The notes below the pieces were generated by a model. The model worked only from the letters and a program-made list of their open reading frames with translations, made no database searches and was not told the DNA's origin. From Oscillospiraceae bacterium (GTDB taxonomy: Bacteria; Bacillota; Clostridia; UBA1381; UBA9506), in assembly GCA_015068855.1 (NCBI GenBank), contig SVJS01000003.1, positions 79,961 to 143,960 of the forward strand: a stretch of DNA of 64,000 nucleotides. Reading direction: 5' to 3'. Position numbers and translations under genes: made by a program. Shown one piece after another: positions 43,201 through 51,097 of the stretch. How positions within the stretch are numbered: position 1 is the first letter of the stretch; every line of letters begins with the position of its first letter.

Positions 43201-43800
43201 AATGTCAATGTTGATGCAATCAGTGAGCTTGAAACCGTGGGCGAACGATATCAATTTTTAACCACCCAGAGAGATGATTTGCAAAAAGCAAAACGCGATT
43301 TGCTGCGGATTATCGACGAAATGCAAAGCATTATGAAAAAGGAGTTCAAGGAAAAATTTGAACAGATTAACCGTCACTTTAAGAGCACGTTTACAGAGCT
43401 GTTTGGCGGCGGTAGTGCAGACCTTGAACTGACCGATGCAGAAGATGTTTTATCCTGTGGAATTAACATTAATGTCCAACCGCCGGGAAAGAAGCTGCAA
43501 AGCCTGTTGCTCTTATCCGGTGGCGAGCGTGCCCTTGCGGCCATTGCACTTTTGTTTGCAATACTCCAGTTAAAACCCACGCCGTTTTGCTTCTTAGATG
43601 AGATTGAGGCGGCGCTGGATGAAAATAACGTTTATCGCTATGCTGAATTTATCAAGCGTTTCAGCCGCAGGACGCAATTTATTCTTGTGACGCACCGCCG
43701 CGGTACTATGGAGTCCGCTGACAGAATTTATGGTGTTACCATGCAGGAAAAAGGTGTTTCCAAGCTCTTGGAACTGAATTTAGAAGAAATAGAGGCATAA
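40240..43800 (+). CDS. smc: Chromosome segregation protein SMC
   Basis: The full-length 1186-residue condensin ATPase. The N-terminal head has Walker A GPNGSGKSN (about 32-40) and an intact Q-loop; two long coiled coils flank the hinge (about 515-640, with AAVSAAVGGALQNIVV and GRATFMP); the C-terminal head has the ABC signature LLLSGGERALAAIALLFA and Walker B FCFLDEIEAALDE. It compacts and segregates the chromosome with ScpA and ScpB. ATG 40240 is the family start, RLKGLKMQGFKSF; GAAAGG lies upstream. The ftsY gene that usually follows smc is not here. Confidence 0.97.
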   Translation: MRLKGLKMQGFKSFADNIELSFSDGITAIVGPNGSGKSNISDAVRWVLGEQSAKTLRGSKMEDVIFNGTQTRKRLGFAEVSLRLDNHDRHFNMDFDELVVTRKVFASGEGQYFINDTPCRLKDIHEIFMDTGLGRDGYSMVGQGKIDEILSTKSEDRRQIFEEAAGISKYRYRKEEAERKLGHTDDNLARVSDIIVELETQLEPLKIQAEKAKKYLNLRDQLKTYEVNLALLAVERSRSQGAGLMEKLSAAKEQLEMAQKALSEADSEQEQCYHRFEELDAAITEENDSLKKTEEDVVICQRETDVLKNTIEGNLRLLERIEKELADFVSGQEAARQAIEAEKNVISDKEKELVLIRQEQEKMTAELAGMGEGADVHSETIEKLQGEIAEAFERLSNSKIKLSNLDLTENNLKTRIRGLREDLKNQEAELQKQKNRSGELDAEHEHKRAFIESLEKQLAEKREEEQKLQEKLQEKQREIGAVKLSAEQTQTRMHLLSEMEQNYEGYGKSVKEIMKQHDSGMLKKAAIFGPVSKLIQVEKTYAAAVSAAVGGALQNIVVGTEEDAKEAISCLKKLHAGRATFMPISAVTGSRLDDSRLEKEEGYIGLACDLVTFEKRYDGVVQNLLGKTAVFDGIDNAIRVSRKYKQTIRLVTLEGESFYPGGSMAGGSQQKGSQLLGREQEIKELSHRLDELKKQEATLRREQEAIEKEVLDAAQEQEKVLDVYRENKEVILLLARDKEHYGLLLSGLESAIDSIQVSIQEAEAELLGLDTERENAAKQMAEVEAVINERRAKVNELEEVAEAFSNQKQKLSDALLEKGFHESSIQKDIGQCNEKITALLDEISQTETFISLRKKESEEIVASNRGYEQDIHDKDERVVLLNKAIADKQTKIADLTKERQETEQWLRKRQGDAKDSQKTVFDLKREYDRLEAQKEKLEVEADTALARIWEEYEITYSEAETLRQELGTDTAISRQISSLRGKIRDLGNVNVDAISELETVGERYQFLTTQRDDLQKAKRDLLRIIDEMQSIMKKEFKEKFEQINRHFKSTFTELFGGGSADLELTDAEDVLSCGININVQPPGKKLQSLLLLSGGERALAAIALLFAILQLKPTPFCFLDEIEAALDENNVYRYAEFIKRFSRRTQFILVTHRRGTMESADRIYGVTMQEKGVSKLLELNLEEIEA

Positions 43801-43878
43801 GTTGTTTAGAAATGCTTGTTTATGGCATACTAATCACAAACTCTGCTGTTATGTGCAGCAGGAACAGGATGTGATTAC

Positions 43879-44250
43879 TTGAAACAACATTTGCAACATA
43901 AACCATTTGTTTCCGCCGTCGGTGGCCTGATAGCCGGTTTTTTGAACGGGTTGTTTGGCTCCGGGGGCGGAACTGTTATTGTGGTCTTTTTGGAAGAATT
44001 TTTGGGTTTTAAGCCCCAACATGCCCACGCAACAGCCATTTTGATTATCTCTTGCTTTACCATTGTCAGTCTGTTTTTCTATGGTAGTCGGTCTCAGCTT
44101 AATTATTCTCTGGCGCTTTTGGTTTCTGCCGGTGGTGTCATCGGGGGATGGGTTGGTGCTAAGTGGCTGAAAAAACTGTCGGGCAATACGCTTCACAAAA
44201 TTTTCGGTGGCTTTATGATTGTGGCTGCTATCAGGATGGTGGCTGTATGA
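43879..44250 (+). CDS. TauE/SafE (TSUP) family transporter, N-terminal-half-sized protein
   Basis: A 123-residue membrane protein with about four hydrophobic segments, half the usual TSUP length (about 250). It has the family motif GLIAGFLNGLFGSGGGTVIVVFL near residue 15, split as two helices. TSUP proteins export sulfite, sulfoacetate or other anions. A TTG start at 43879 follows AGGATGTGA. Its stop overlaps the start of a second half-sized TSUP gene (ATGA), so the two are probably made together as a hetero-oligomer. Confidence 0.85.
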   Translation: MKQHLQHKPFVSAVGGLIAGFLNGLFGSGGGTVIVVFLEEFLGFKPQHAHATAILIISCFTIVSLFFYGSRSQLNYSLALLVSAGGVIGGWVGAKWLKKLSGNTLHKIFGGFMIVAAIRMVAV

Positions 44251-44615
44251 TTGTGGCGGTTTTAATCGGTCTGTTTTCGGGCGTTATCAGCGGCATGGGC
44301 ATTGGAGGCGGTGCCATTTTAATTCCGGCCCTCAGCTTTTTTCTGCAAGTCAATCAGCATGATGCCCAAGGCATTAATCTGCTGTATTTTCTTCCCACAG
44401 CTGCCGTTTCGCTCTATGTACACATCCGAAACAGAAACGTGAAATATAAGGCGGTTATGCCGATTATTCTCTGGGGTTTAGTCGGTGCCGTTGGCGGCGC
44501 TTTTGTGGCCGGACTCATCAAGACGGAGGTGCTCAGACGCTGCTTTGGTGTCTTTTTGTTATGTATGGGCGTCTATGAGTTTTTCAAAAAAGAGAAAAAA
44601 CAGAAAATAGAGTAA
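44247..44615 (+). CDS. TauE/SafE (TSUP) family transporter, second half-sized protein
   Basis: A 122-residue protein with four hydrophobic segments and the second copy of the TSUP motif (LFSGVISGMGIGGGAILIP near residue 8). It is not a continuation of the same frame: the ATG overlaps the previous stop by 4 bp. The two proteins together cover a full eight-helix TSUP carrier. A C-terminal Lys-rich tail is present. The transported ion is not known. Confidence 0.85.
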   Translation: MIVAVLIGLFSGVISGMGIGGGAILIPALSFFLQVNQHDAQGINLLYFLPTAAVSLYVHIRNRNVKYKAVMPIILWGLVGAVGGAFVAGLIKTEVLRRCFGVFLLCMGVYEFFKKEKKQKIE

Positions 44616-44632
44616 AAAATAGCGATTTACTC

Positions 44633-44661
44633 TTTACCAAAAGCGAAATATATGGTACAAT
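44633..44661 (+). promoter_or_regulatory. dxs promoter
   Basis: TTTACC (44633-44638), 17 nt, TACAAT (44656-44661). The implied dxs leader is about 130 nt. Confidence 0.65.
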
Positions 44662-44799
44662 ATTATTATGTATGGTTATATATAAAAAAGAAACATCTTT
44701 TTTGTTTGTAACCGACAGAAAACATATGATAACGAAAAAACAGGCAGCCTGTGTCATGAGTTGCAACATGAACGAAAGCGCCGGTAAAGAGTGATGAGT

Positions 44800-46665
44800 A
44801 TGGAGACAAGTAACCAATATACAATTTTGGAAAGCCTGCAAAGTCCTCAGGATATTAAAACAATGAGTTTTCAACAGTTAGCTCAGCTTGCAGAGGAAAT
44901 TCGTTCGTTTTTAATTCAGTCTGTTTCGCGCACGGGGGGACACTTAGCGTCCAATCTCGGCGTTGTTGAATTGACCCTTGCGCTGTTTAAGGTTTTGTCA
45001 CTTCCGGAGGATGGTATTATCTGGGATGTCGGACATCAGTCCTATGTGCACAAACTGTTAACGGGACGCATGCAGCAGTTTGCAACTCTGCGGCAGTTTG
45101 GCGGCATGAGTGGGTTTCCCAAAAGTTGCGAAAGTCCCTATGATATTTTTAACACAGGTCATTCCTCCACATCCATTTCTGCGGCTCTGGGCATGACCCG
45201 CGGCGCTGAACTCGCCGGAGAAAAGAGCAGGACGGTTGCAGTTATCGGTGATGGTGCTTTAACAGGCGGCATGGCGTTTGAAGCTTTAGATGATGCCGGG
45301 ACCTATAAAAAGAATTTCATTGTCATTCTGAACGATAATGAAATGTCGATTGCTGCTAATGTTGGCGGCATTTCACGTTATTTAACAAGAGTTCGTACAC
45401 GTCCGCAGTATCACCGCTTCAAGTCAAATTTAGAGCATGCCTTTGGCATGATTCCTGTGATTGGACAGCCTACGGTTTTACTGCTCAAACGGATTAAGGA
45501 TTCTGTTCGCAGATTGCTCATGACTTCAACTGTTTTTGATGATTTTGGGTTTACATATTTTGGCCCCATTGACGGTCATGATTTGCCGTTTTTGTGTCAG
45601 GTTTTAGAACGTGCTAAGGCAATTAACGGCCCGGTTCTTTTGCATGTTAAAACCAAAAAAGGAAAAGGCTATAAGTTTGCCGAAGATAAGCCAACAGATT
45701 TTCACGGTGTCGGCGTGTTTGAAATTGACACGGGAGAGAGAAATGGCAGCAGCACATCCTATGCCTCCGTTTTTGGCGCAACAATGGCGGAGCTGGGCGG
45801 TCAGGATGAGCGCATTTGCGCCGTAACGGCAGCCATGCCTGACGGAACGGGCCTGGGAACATTTTCAAAGCTGTATCCCAAGCGTTTCTTTGATGTGGGC
45901 ATAGCTGAGCAACATGCCGTAACCTTTTCGGCCGGTCTTGCCAAGCGAGGCCTGCGGCCCGTTGTGGCGGTTTATTCTTCTTTCTTGCAGAGGGCGTATG
46001 ACCAGGTTCTTCATGATGTTTGCATGCAGAATTTACCCGTTACGTTTTGTATCGATAGAGCAGGGCTTGTCGGAGAAGACGGGGAAACTCACCATGGTAT
46101 TTATGACCTTGCTTATTTATCCCAAATGCCGAACATGACCATTTTGGCACCTGCTAATTTTATAGAATTTAAGGATATGTTAAGCTATGCTACGATGGTC
46201 CACAGAGGGCCGATCGCCATTCGCTATCCCCGTGGCGGCACAAGCTTTGAAACAGGGAAAAAATTTGTTCCCAATCTGCCTGAGGTGGTAACGGAAGGGA
46301 AAGATGTTGCCATTATATCTGTGGGGCACATGCTTTCTTCTGTTGTTGCGGCAAAAGAAATCTTGGAAAAGAACGGTGTTTCAGTCAGCGTTGTTAACAT
46401 GCGGACCATCTGGCCTATATCGCCGCAGTTCATTAAGTCTGTTGCAGATGCTCACAAGCTTTTGGTTACCGTTGAAGACGGTGTCAGACATGGCGGCTTT
46501 GGCGAAAAGGTTGCTTCGTATGTGAGCGGTCAGGCACCTGTTTTGATTAAGGCGCACGACAGCGGGATTGTCACCCACGGCAACCGAGATAAGCTATATG
46601 AGCTTTGCGGACTCGATGCAGAAACAATAGCAAACGATATTATAACGAAACTAAGGCAGGCGTAA
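44800..46665 (+). CDS. dxs: 1-deoxy-D-xylulose-5-phosphate synthase
   Basis: A 621-residue TPP enzyme that makes DXP from pyruvate and glyceraldehyde-3-P, the entry step of the MEP isoprenoid pathway. GDGALTGGMAFEAL (TPP-binding GDG...N, near residue 148) is followed by ILNDNEMSIAANVGG, and the C-terminal transketolase half has DVGIAEQHAVTFSAGLA with the catalytic Glu. ATG 44800 fits the spacing after AAAGAG; an in-frame ATG six bases upstream is possible. It is not in an operon with ispA here. A U32 gene follows 5 bp after the stop. Confidence 0.96.
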   Translation: METSNQYTILESLQSPQDIKTMSFQQLAQLAEEIRSFLIQSVSRTGGHLASNLGVVELTLALFKVLSLPEDGIIWDVGHQSYVHKLLTGRMQQFATLRQFGGMSGFPKSCESPYDIFNTGHSSTSISAALGMTRGAELAGEKSRTVAVIGDGALTGGMAFEALDDAGTYKKNFIVILNDNEMSIAANVGGISRYLTRVRTRPQYHRFKSNLEHAFGMIPVIGQPTVLLLKRIKDSVRRLLMTSTVFDDFGFTYFGPIDGHDLPFLCQVLERAKAINGPVLLHVKTKKGKGYKFAEDKPTDFHGVGVFEIDTGERNGSSTSYASVFGATMAELGGQDERICAVTAAMPDGTGLGTFSKLYPKRFFDVGIAEQHAVTFSAGLAKRGLRPVVAVYSSFLQRAYDQVLHDVCMQNLPVTFCIDRAGLVGEDGETHHGIYDLAYLSQMPNMTILAPANFIEFKDMLSYATMVHRGPIAIRYPRGGTSFETGKKFVPNLPEVVTEGKDVAIISVGHMLSSVVAAKEILEKNGVSVSVVNMRTIWPISPQFIKSVADAHKLLVTVEDGVRHGGFGEKVASYVSGQAPVLIKAHDSGIVTHGNRDKLYELCGLDAETIANDIITKLRQA

Positions 46666-46669
46666 CAGT

Positions 46670-47899
46670 ATGCAAAAACCGGAATTGTTAGCTCCGGCAG
46701 GAACCTTAAACCGTTTGGAAACGGCTCTTGCTTTCGGGGCTGATGCAGTGTATGTCGGCGGCGAGGCATTTTCCATGCGTAGTGCAGCAAAAAACTTCTC
46801 CTCGGATGATTTGCTGCGCGCCAGAGAGATCACGCTGTCCCGACAGAAAAAATTGTATATTGCTGTGAATATTATTCCTCATAACGAAGATTTAGAGCCG
46901 CTGGCTGTATATCTTGAGGAACTGCGCGCCCTGGCTCCTGATGCGTTGATTATTTCCGATTTAGGCGTTTTCAACATGGCAAAACGGATTGCGCCGAACA
47001 TTCCCATTCACATCAGCACGCAGGCAAACAACACAAATGCGGAAACCTTTACCGCCTGGCATAACCTTGGCGCTGAGCGTGTTGTTTGTGCCCGTGAGCT
47101 TTCCTTTGCTGAAATTAAGGATATACGGGATAAGGTGCCCCGGAGTCTTGAACTCGAGGCCTTTGTTCATGGTGCTATGTGCATTTCCTATTCCGGCCGG
47201 TGCCTTCTGTCCGGCTATATGATTGGCCGCGATTCCAACAGAGGCAATTGTGCGCATCCTTGCCGCTGGAATTACAGTCTTGTGGAGGAAAAACGCCCAG
47301 GAGAATATTATCCTGTGTATGAAAATGAGCGGGGGACTTTCATCTTTAATTCAAAAGACCTGTGCATGATTGAATATATTCCCCAGCTCATACAAAGCGG
47401 TATTAACAGCTTCAAGCTGGAGGGCCGCGTTAAGACGGAATACTATGTTGCCACAGTCGTTAAAACCTACCGTGCAGCGATTGACCGTTATTTTGAAAAT
47501 CCGGACACCTATCAAACTGACCCTCTGTGGTTGGAGGAATTATCCAAGGTTAGCAACCGGCATTATACCACCGGCTTTTATACAGGCAAGCCCGACAACG
47601 AAGCGCAGAATTATGAAACCTCGGCCTATGTTCGCAATTATGAGGTTGCGGCCGTTGTAACAGGCTATGATGAAACGACGGGGGACCTTTTGCTTGAACA
47701 GCGAAACCGTTTCTTTGTGGGTGATGTGCTGGAAACAGTTGTTCCGTATGAAGACAGTGAGAGCTTTACGGTAGCGAACCTGCGGGATGCAGAGGGGAAC
47801 CCTCTGGAATCCGCTCCTCATGCGCGCCAGAAGTTACGGCTTTCAATCGGCCGACCGCTCCCTGTTTTATCCCTTTTAAGAAAGCCAAAAAATGATTGA
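46670..47899 (+). CDS. U32 family peptidase / tRNA hydroxylation protein (TrhP/YrrO-like)
   Basis: A 409-residue protein with the U32 signature FVHGAMCISYSGRCLLSGYM (about 166-185), followed by NRGNCAHPCRW, whose cysteines bind an Fe-S cluster in this group. The N-terminal KPELLAPAGTLNRLETALAFGADAVYVGG and the C-terminal HYTTGFYTGKP segment point to the YrrO/TrhP-like branch, which hydroxylates U34 of tRNA (prephenate-dependent) rather than acting as a protease. It starts 5 bp after dxs. Confidence 0.88.
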   Translation: MQKPELLAPAGTLNRLETALAFGADAVYVGGEAFSMRSAAKNFSSDDLLRAREITLSRQKKLYIAVNIIPHNEDLEPLAVYLEELRALAPDALIISDLGVFNMAKRIAPNIPIHISTQANNTNAETFTAWHNLGAERVVCARELSFAEIKDIRDKVPRSLELEAFVHGAMCISYSGRCLLSGYMIGRDSNRGNCAHPCRWNYSLVEEKRPGEYYPVYENERGTFIFNSKDLCMIEYIPQLIQSGINSFKLEGRVKTEYYVATVVKTYRAAIDRYFENPDTYQTDPLWLEELSKVSNRHYTTGFYTGKPDNEAQNYETSAYVRNYEVAAVVTGYDETTGDLLLEQRNRFFVGDVLETVVPYEDSESFTVANLRDAEGNPLESAPHARQKLRLSIGRPLPVLSLLRKPKND

Positions 47900-47929
47900 A
47901 TGTTAAACGTGTAATCGGAGGATTCTGTT

Positions 47930-48760
47930 ATGGGATTATTTACAAAAAATTATGCTAAGCCCGGAAAGGGCATCACAAAAGAAGAAGCTGCCCGGCGCAG
48001 TTATTTTGATATCTTTGGACGGCATTTTAGTGATTTGGTTAAGCTTAATATGCTGTTTATCCTGTCAAACGTGCTCTTTATTGCTGCGGCAACCGTTTTG
48101 TTCAAGGTCTATTTTTCAGACGTAAGGGGCATTTTAAGTGTTTTCCAAAGCGGACAGAGAATTGTGCTTCCCTTGCTTCCTTTTGTTCCCTTTATGTTCA
48201 TGGGACCCTTTACGGCGGGCTTTACATATGTTCTGCGGAACTGGTCGCGTCAGGAGCATGCCTTTTTGTTTTCGGATTACTTTGAACATAGCTGGAAGAA
48301 CGTAAAACAGGGACTTTGTGTGAGTGTGTTTGGGACGCTTGTTACCTATCTTCTTTTGAATGCCTTTATTTTCTATCTCCAATCCGGCATGCCGACATTT
48401 TTTGTTCTGTTTGTGGCAGCTCTTGCCGCCATTTTGTTGCTTTCTATGAGTTTCTACATCTTTCCGATGATGGTCACGTTTGACATGAAGCTCCGTGAGA
48501 TTGTAAAAAATGCCTGGATTTTTGCCATGGCAAAACTACCGCAAAATATTTTTTATCTTGCTGTGATTGTGCTTGTACATGGTTTACTTTTATGGTATGT
48601 GCCGATTGTCTGGACCATTTTAATGCTCTTCATTTTAATCAGCTGGACAGGGTTTACCGTAAATTATTATGCATGGCACGTGATTGATAAGCATATGATG
48701 ACACAAGTTTCCGAAGCAGAAGAAGAGCCGGAGGAAGATGTGTTTACTGATACAATATAG
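47930..48760 (+). CDS. DUF624 (YesL-like) membrane protein
   Basis: A 276-residue membrane protein with about six hydrophobic segments (near residues 37-60, 76-105, 125-150, 153-180, 205-225, 225-245). The opening MGLFTKNYAKPGKGITK and the 'MGPFTAGFTYVLRNWSRQEHAFLFSDYFE' region (in parts) match the YesL/DUF624 family, which often neighbours glycan utilisation genes but has no proven function. The acidic C-terminal tail is cytosolic. It follows the U32 gene and precedes the HAD gene by 13 bp. Confidence 0.85.
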   Translation: MGLFTKNYAKPGKGITKEEAARRSYFDIFGRHFSDLVKLNMLFILSNVLFIAAATVLFKVYFSDVRGILSVFQSGQRIVLPLLPFVPFMFMGPFTAGFTYVLRNWSRQEHAFLFSDYFEHSWKNVKQGLCVSVFGTLVTYLLLNAFIFYLQSGMPTFFVLFVAALAAILLLSMSFYIFPMMVTFDMKLREIVKNAWIFAMAKLPQNIFYLAVIVLVHGLLLWYVPIVWTILMLFILISWTGFTVNYYAWHVIDKHMMTQVSEAEEEPEEDVFTDTI

Positions 48761-48773
48761 GGAGTGTTCGTGT

Positions 48774-49436
48774 TTGATTAAGGGCGTTATTTTTGATTTG
48801 GATGGGACGATTTTAGATACCATTCATGATTTGTCCGGCATGATGGACAAAATGCTTACCGATTTTGGGTATCCAAAACGCAGTTTAGAGGAACATAAGC
48901 GTGCTATTGGCTACGGTGCAAGAAATTATGTTAAAAACGCATTGCCCCCCGAAGCTGCAGCGGATGATGCGATTGTGGAAACCTGTTATCAGGCTTTTTA
49001 CAAGATGTATAAAGAAAATACAAACGAAAAAACAAAGCCTTTTGACGGCATTAAAGAACTGTTTGAATTTTTGGAAGAACATCAGATGAAAATGGCAATT
49101 TTGTCCAACAAGCCCGATGTTGCTACACAGACCTTAACAAAGCAATGGTTTTCGGTGTATAACCTAACCTGTGCTTACGGGGAACGGGCAGGCATTCCCA
49201 GAAAGCCCGATGCAGGCGCAACGCTCGCTGTGGCAGAAGAGATGGGTCTTGCACCGTCTGAAATTGCTTTTGTGGGCGATAGTGAAACTGATGTTCAAAC
49301 CGCTCTTAATGCAGGCATGGTGCCCGTTGGCGTTTTGTGGGGCTTTCGCACCCGCGAGCAGCTTATAGAGGCAGGCGCAGAATATATTGTAAATACACCG
49401 GAAGAACTTATGTCGCTTCTGGTTTCAATGAATTAA
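48774..49436 (+). CDS. HAD family hydrolase (phosphoglycolate phosphatase-like)
   Basis: A 220-residue haloacid-dehalogenase phosphatase. Motif I FDLDGTILDT (about residues 7-16), motif II LSNKPD near 105, and motif IV FVGDSETDVQTALNAG near 165 are all present; the C1 cap resembles Gph/PpaX. Small phosphorylated metabolites are the likely substrates. TTG 48774 follows GGGAGTG at 7 nt; upstream in-frame codons overlap the DUF624 gene. Confidence 0.92.
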   Translation: MIKGVIFDLDGTILDTIHDLSGMMDKMLTDFGYPKRSLEEHKRAIGYGARNYVKNALPPEAAADDAIVETCYQAFYKMYKENTNEKTKPFDGIKELFEFLEEHQMKMAILSNKPDVATQTLTKQWFSVYNLTCAYGERAGIPRKPDAGATLAVAEEMGLAPSEIAFVGDSETDVQTALNAGMVPVGVLWGFRTREQLIEAGAEYIVNTPEELMSLLVSMN

Positions 49437-49460
49437 CACTAGATTTAGGAGGACTATCAA

Positions 49461-50774
49461 ATGGCAAAAATCAGACCTTTTAAGGGTATGCGGTTCAATG
49501 TTGAAAAAACCGGCGATTTACGGTTTGTAACAACACCGCCTTACGACATCATTTCCCCGGAGGAGCAGGAGAATTTTTACAAGAGTCATGAAAACAGCGT
49601 TATTCGCCTGGAATATGGTAAAGAATATGCAGATGATACGGAGACAAACAATCGTTACACAAGAGCGGCACGTGATTTACAGGCATGGATTGATGAGCAG
49701 GTTCTCATTTTTGAAGAAAAGCCTGCCATTTACCTGTATGAAGAAATTTTCACTCTGAAAAATGGTGAAACCAAAGCATTCCGCGGCTTTATGACGCTGG
49801 TTGAACTGGCTGAATTTTCCAAGAAAATTGTGCTGCCTCACGAGGAAACTCTGTCCAAGGCTAAAACCGACCGCTTTAACCTGATGAATACAACTCATTG
49901 TAATTTCAGCCACATTTATTGTCTGTATATGGACGAAGAACAGACCATTTCCTCTGTCATTCGCAAAGTGGCTGAACGCACGCCTGATATCAGCTTTACC
50001 GCTGCTGATGGTGTTAAACAAAACCTCTGGATTGTAACAGATGAAGCAGTGATTGCGTCCGTGGAGAAGGGCTTTGCCGATAAGCAACTTTTCATTGCAG
50101 ATGGTCATCATCGCTACGAAACGGCTCTTAACTTCCGCAACAAGCTTCGTGAGGAAAATCCGGACGATGGTCCTGATGCACTTTATAACTATGTCATGAT
50201 GCTGCTTGTGGATATGGACGACCCCGGTCTGGTGGTTTTCCCCACGCACAGAATGCTCAAAGACCTGGAAAAGTTTGATGAAGCAGAGGTGTTAGACATT
50301 CTTTCCGATACCTTCCGGGCAGACAAACGGCCTTTGGGAGACAATGGTGCGGAAACCATGGAGAAGGCTTTGGCAGATGTTCCGTCTACGGAAAAAGCGT
50401 TTGCTTTTTATACAGGTAAGGATTATTTCTATCTGCTGACCTTAACCGATACGGGTGCCATGAAGAAAGCAATCAGCGGTAAATCAGATGCATATTTAGG
50501 CCTTGATGTTACCGTTTTGCACACCTTGATTTTACAAAAAGTGTTTGGTATTGATATGGAAAACATGGCAAACCAGAAGAACCTTGTTTATACCAAACAG
50601 GCAGAGGAGGCTGTTTCAGCCGTAAAGAGCGGTAATTTCCAGTGCTCGTTCCTCTTAAACGCAACCAAGGTGCGCGAAATTAAGGACGTTTCTCTGGCTA
50701 ATGAAAAAATGCCGCAGAAGTCCACCTATTTCTATCCGAAAATTTTAACCGGTGTGGTTATGAATAAATTCTAA
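49461..50774 (+). CDS. DUF1015 family protein
   Basis: A 437-residue protein of the DUF1015 family, of unknown function. Its hallmark segments are AKIRPFKGMRFN at the N-terminus, PPYDIISPEEQ near residue 27, FIADGHHRYETALNFR near residue 214, and VVFPTHRM near residue 255. Some members are annotated as D- or L-serine-linked deaminase associated proteins, but no activity is proven. AGGAGG precedes the ATG. It lies upstream of gatCAB with a 17-bp gap, so is probably cotranscribed. Confidence 0.9.
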   Translation: MAKIRPFKGMRFNVEKTGDLRFVTTPPYDIISPEEQENFYKSHENSVIRLEYGKEYADDTETNNRYTRAARDLQAWIDEQVLIFEEKPAIYLYEEIFTLKNGETKAFRGFMTLVELAEFSKKIVLPHEETLSKAKTDRFNLMNTTHCNFSHIYCLYMDEEQTISSVIRKVAERTPDISFTAADGVKQNLWIVTDEAVIASVEKGFADKQLFIADGHHRYETALNFRNKLREENPDDGPDALYNYVMMLLVDMDDPGLVVFPTHRMLKDLEKFDEAEVLDILSDTFRADKRPLGDNGAETMEKALADVPSTEKAFAFYTGKDYFYLLTLTDTGAMKKAISGKSDAYLGLDVTVLHTLILQKVFGIDMENMANQKNLVYTKQAEEAVSAVKSGNFQCSFLLNATKVREIKDVSLANEKMPQKSTYFYPKILTGVVMNKF

Positions 50775-50791
50775 AAAGGAGATAAAGGAAC

Positions 50792-51079
50792 ATGAACATT
50801 TCAAAAGAAGATGTTTTGCATGTTGCAAAATTAGCTCGCCTGAACTTAACGGACGAAGAAGCACAGGCGCTTTCCGTTGATATGGAAAATATCATTGGTT
50901 TTGCCAATAAACTGAACGAACTGGATACAGAGGGTGTTGTTCCCACGGCTCATGCCATTCCCATGAGCAATGCTTTTCGTGAAGATGTTGTTAAACCGTC
51001 ATATGACAGAGAGGCAATGCTTGCCAATGCCCCCAGCGCAGAAGATGGTGGCTATACAGTACCGAAAGTTGTTGAATAA
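50792..51079 (+). CDS. gatC: Asp-tRNA(Asn)/Glu-tRNA(Gln) amidotransferase subunit C
   Basis: A 95-residue GatC, which stabilises the GatCAB complex. It begins MNISKEDVLHVAKLARLNLTDEE and includes NKLNELDTEGVVPT. GGAG precedes the ATG. With gatA and gatB it forms the glutaminyl/asparaginyl-tRNA pathway used where GlnRS or AsnRS is missing. Confidence 0.96.
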   Translation: MNISKEDVLHVAKLARLNLTDEEAQALSVDMENIIGFANKLNELDTEGVVPTAHAIPMSNAFREDVVKPSYDREAMLANAPSAEDGGYTVPKVVE

Positions 51080-51097
51080 AACAAAAGGAGCTTGATT

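Noticed and set aside
43801..43878. Terminator after smc
   Set aside because: The CTGCTG/CAGCAG hairpin has no T-tract and lies next to the RBS of the following gene.
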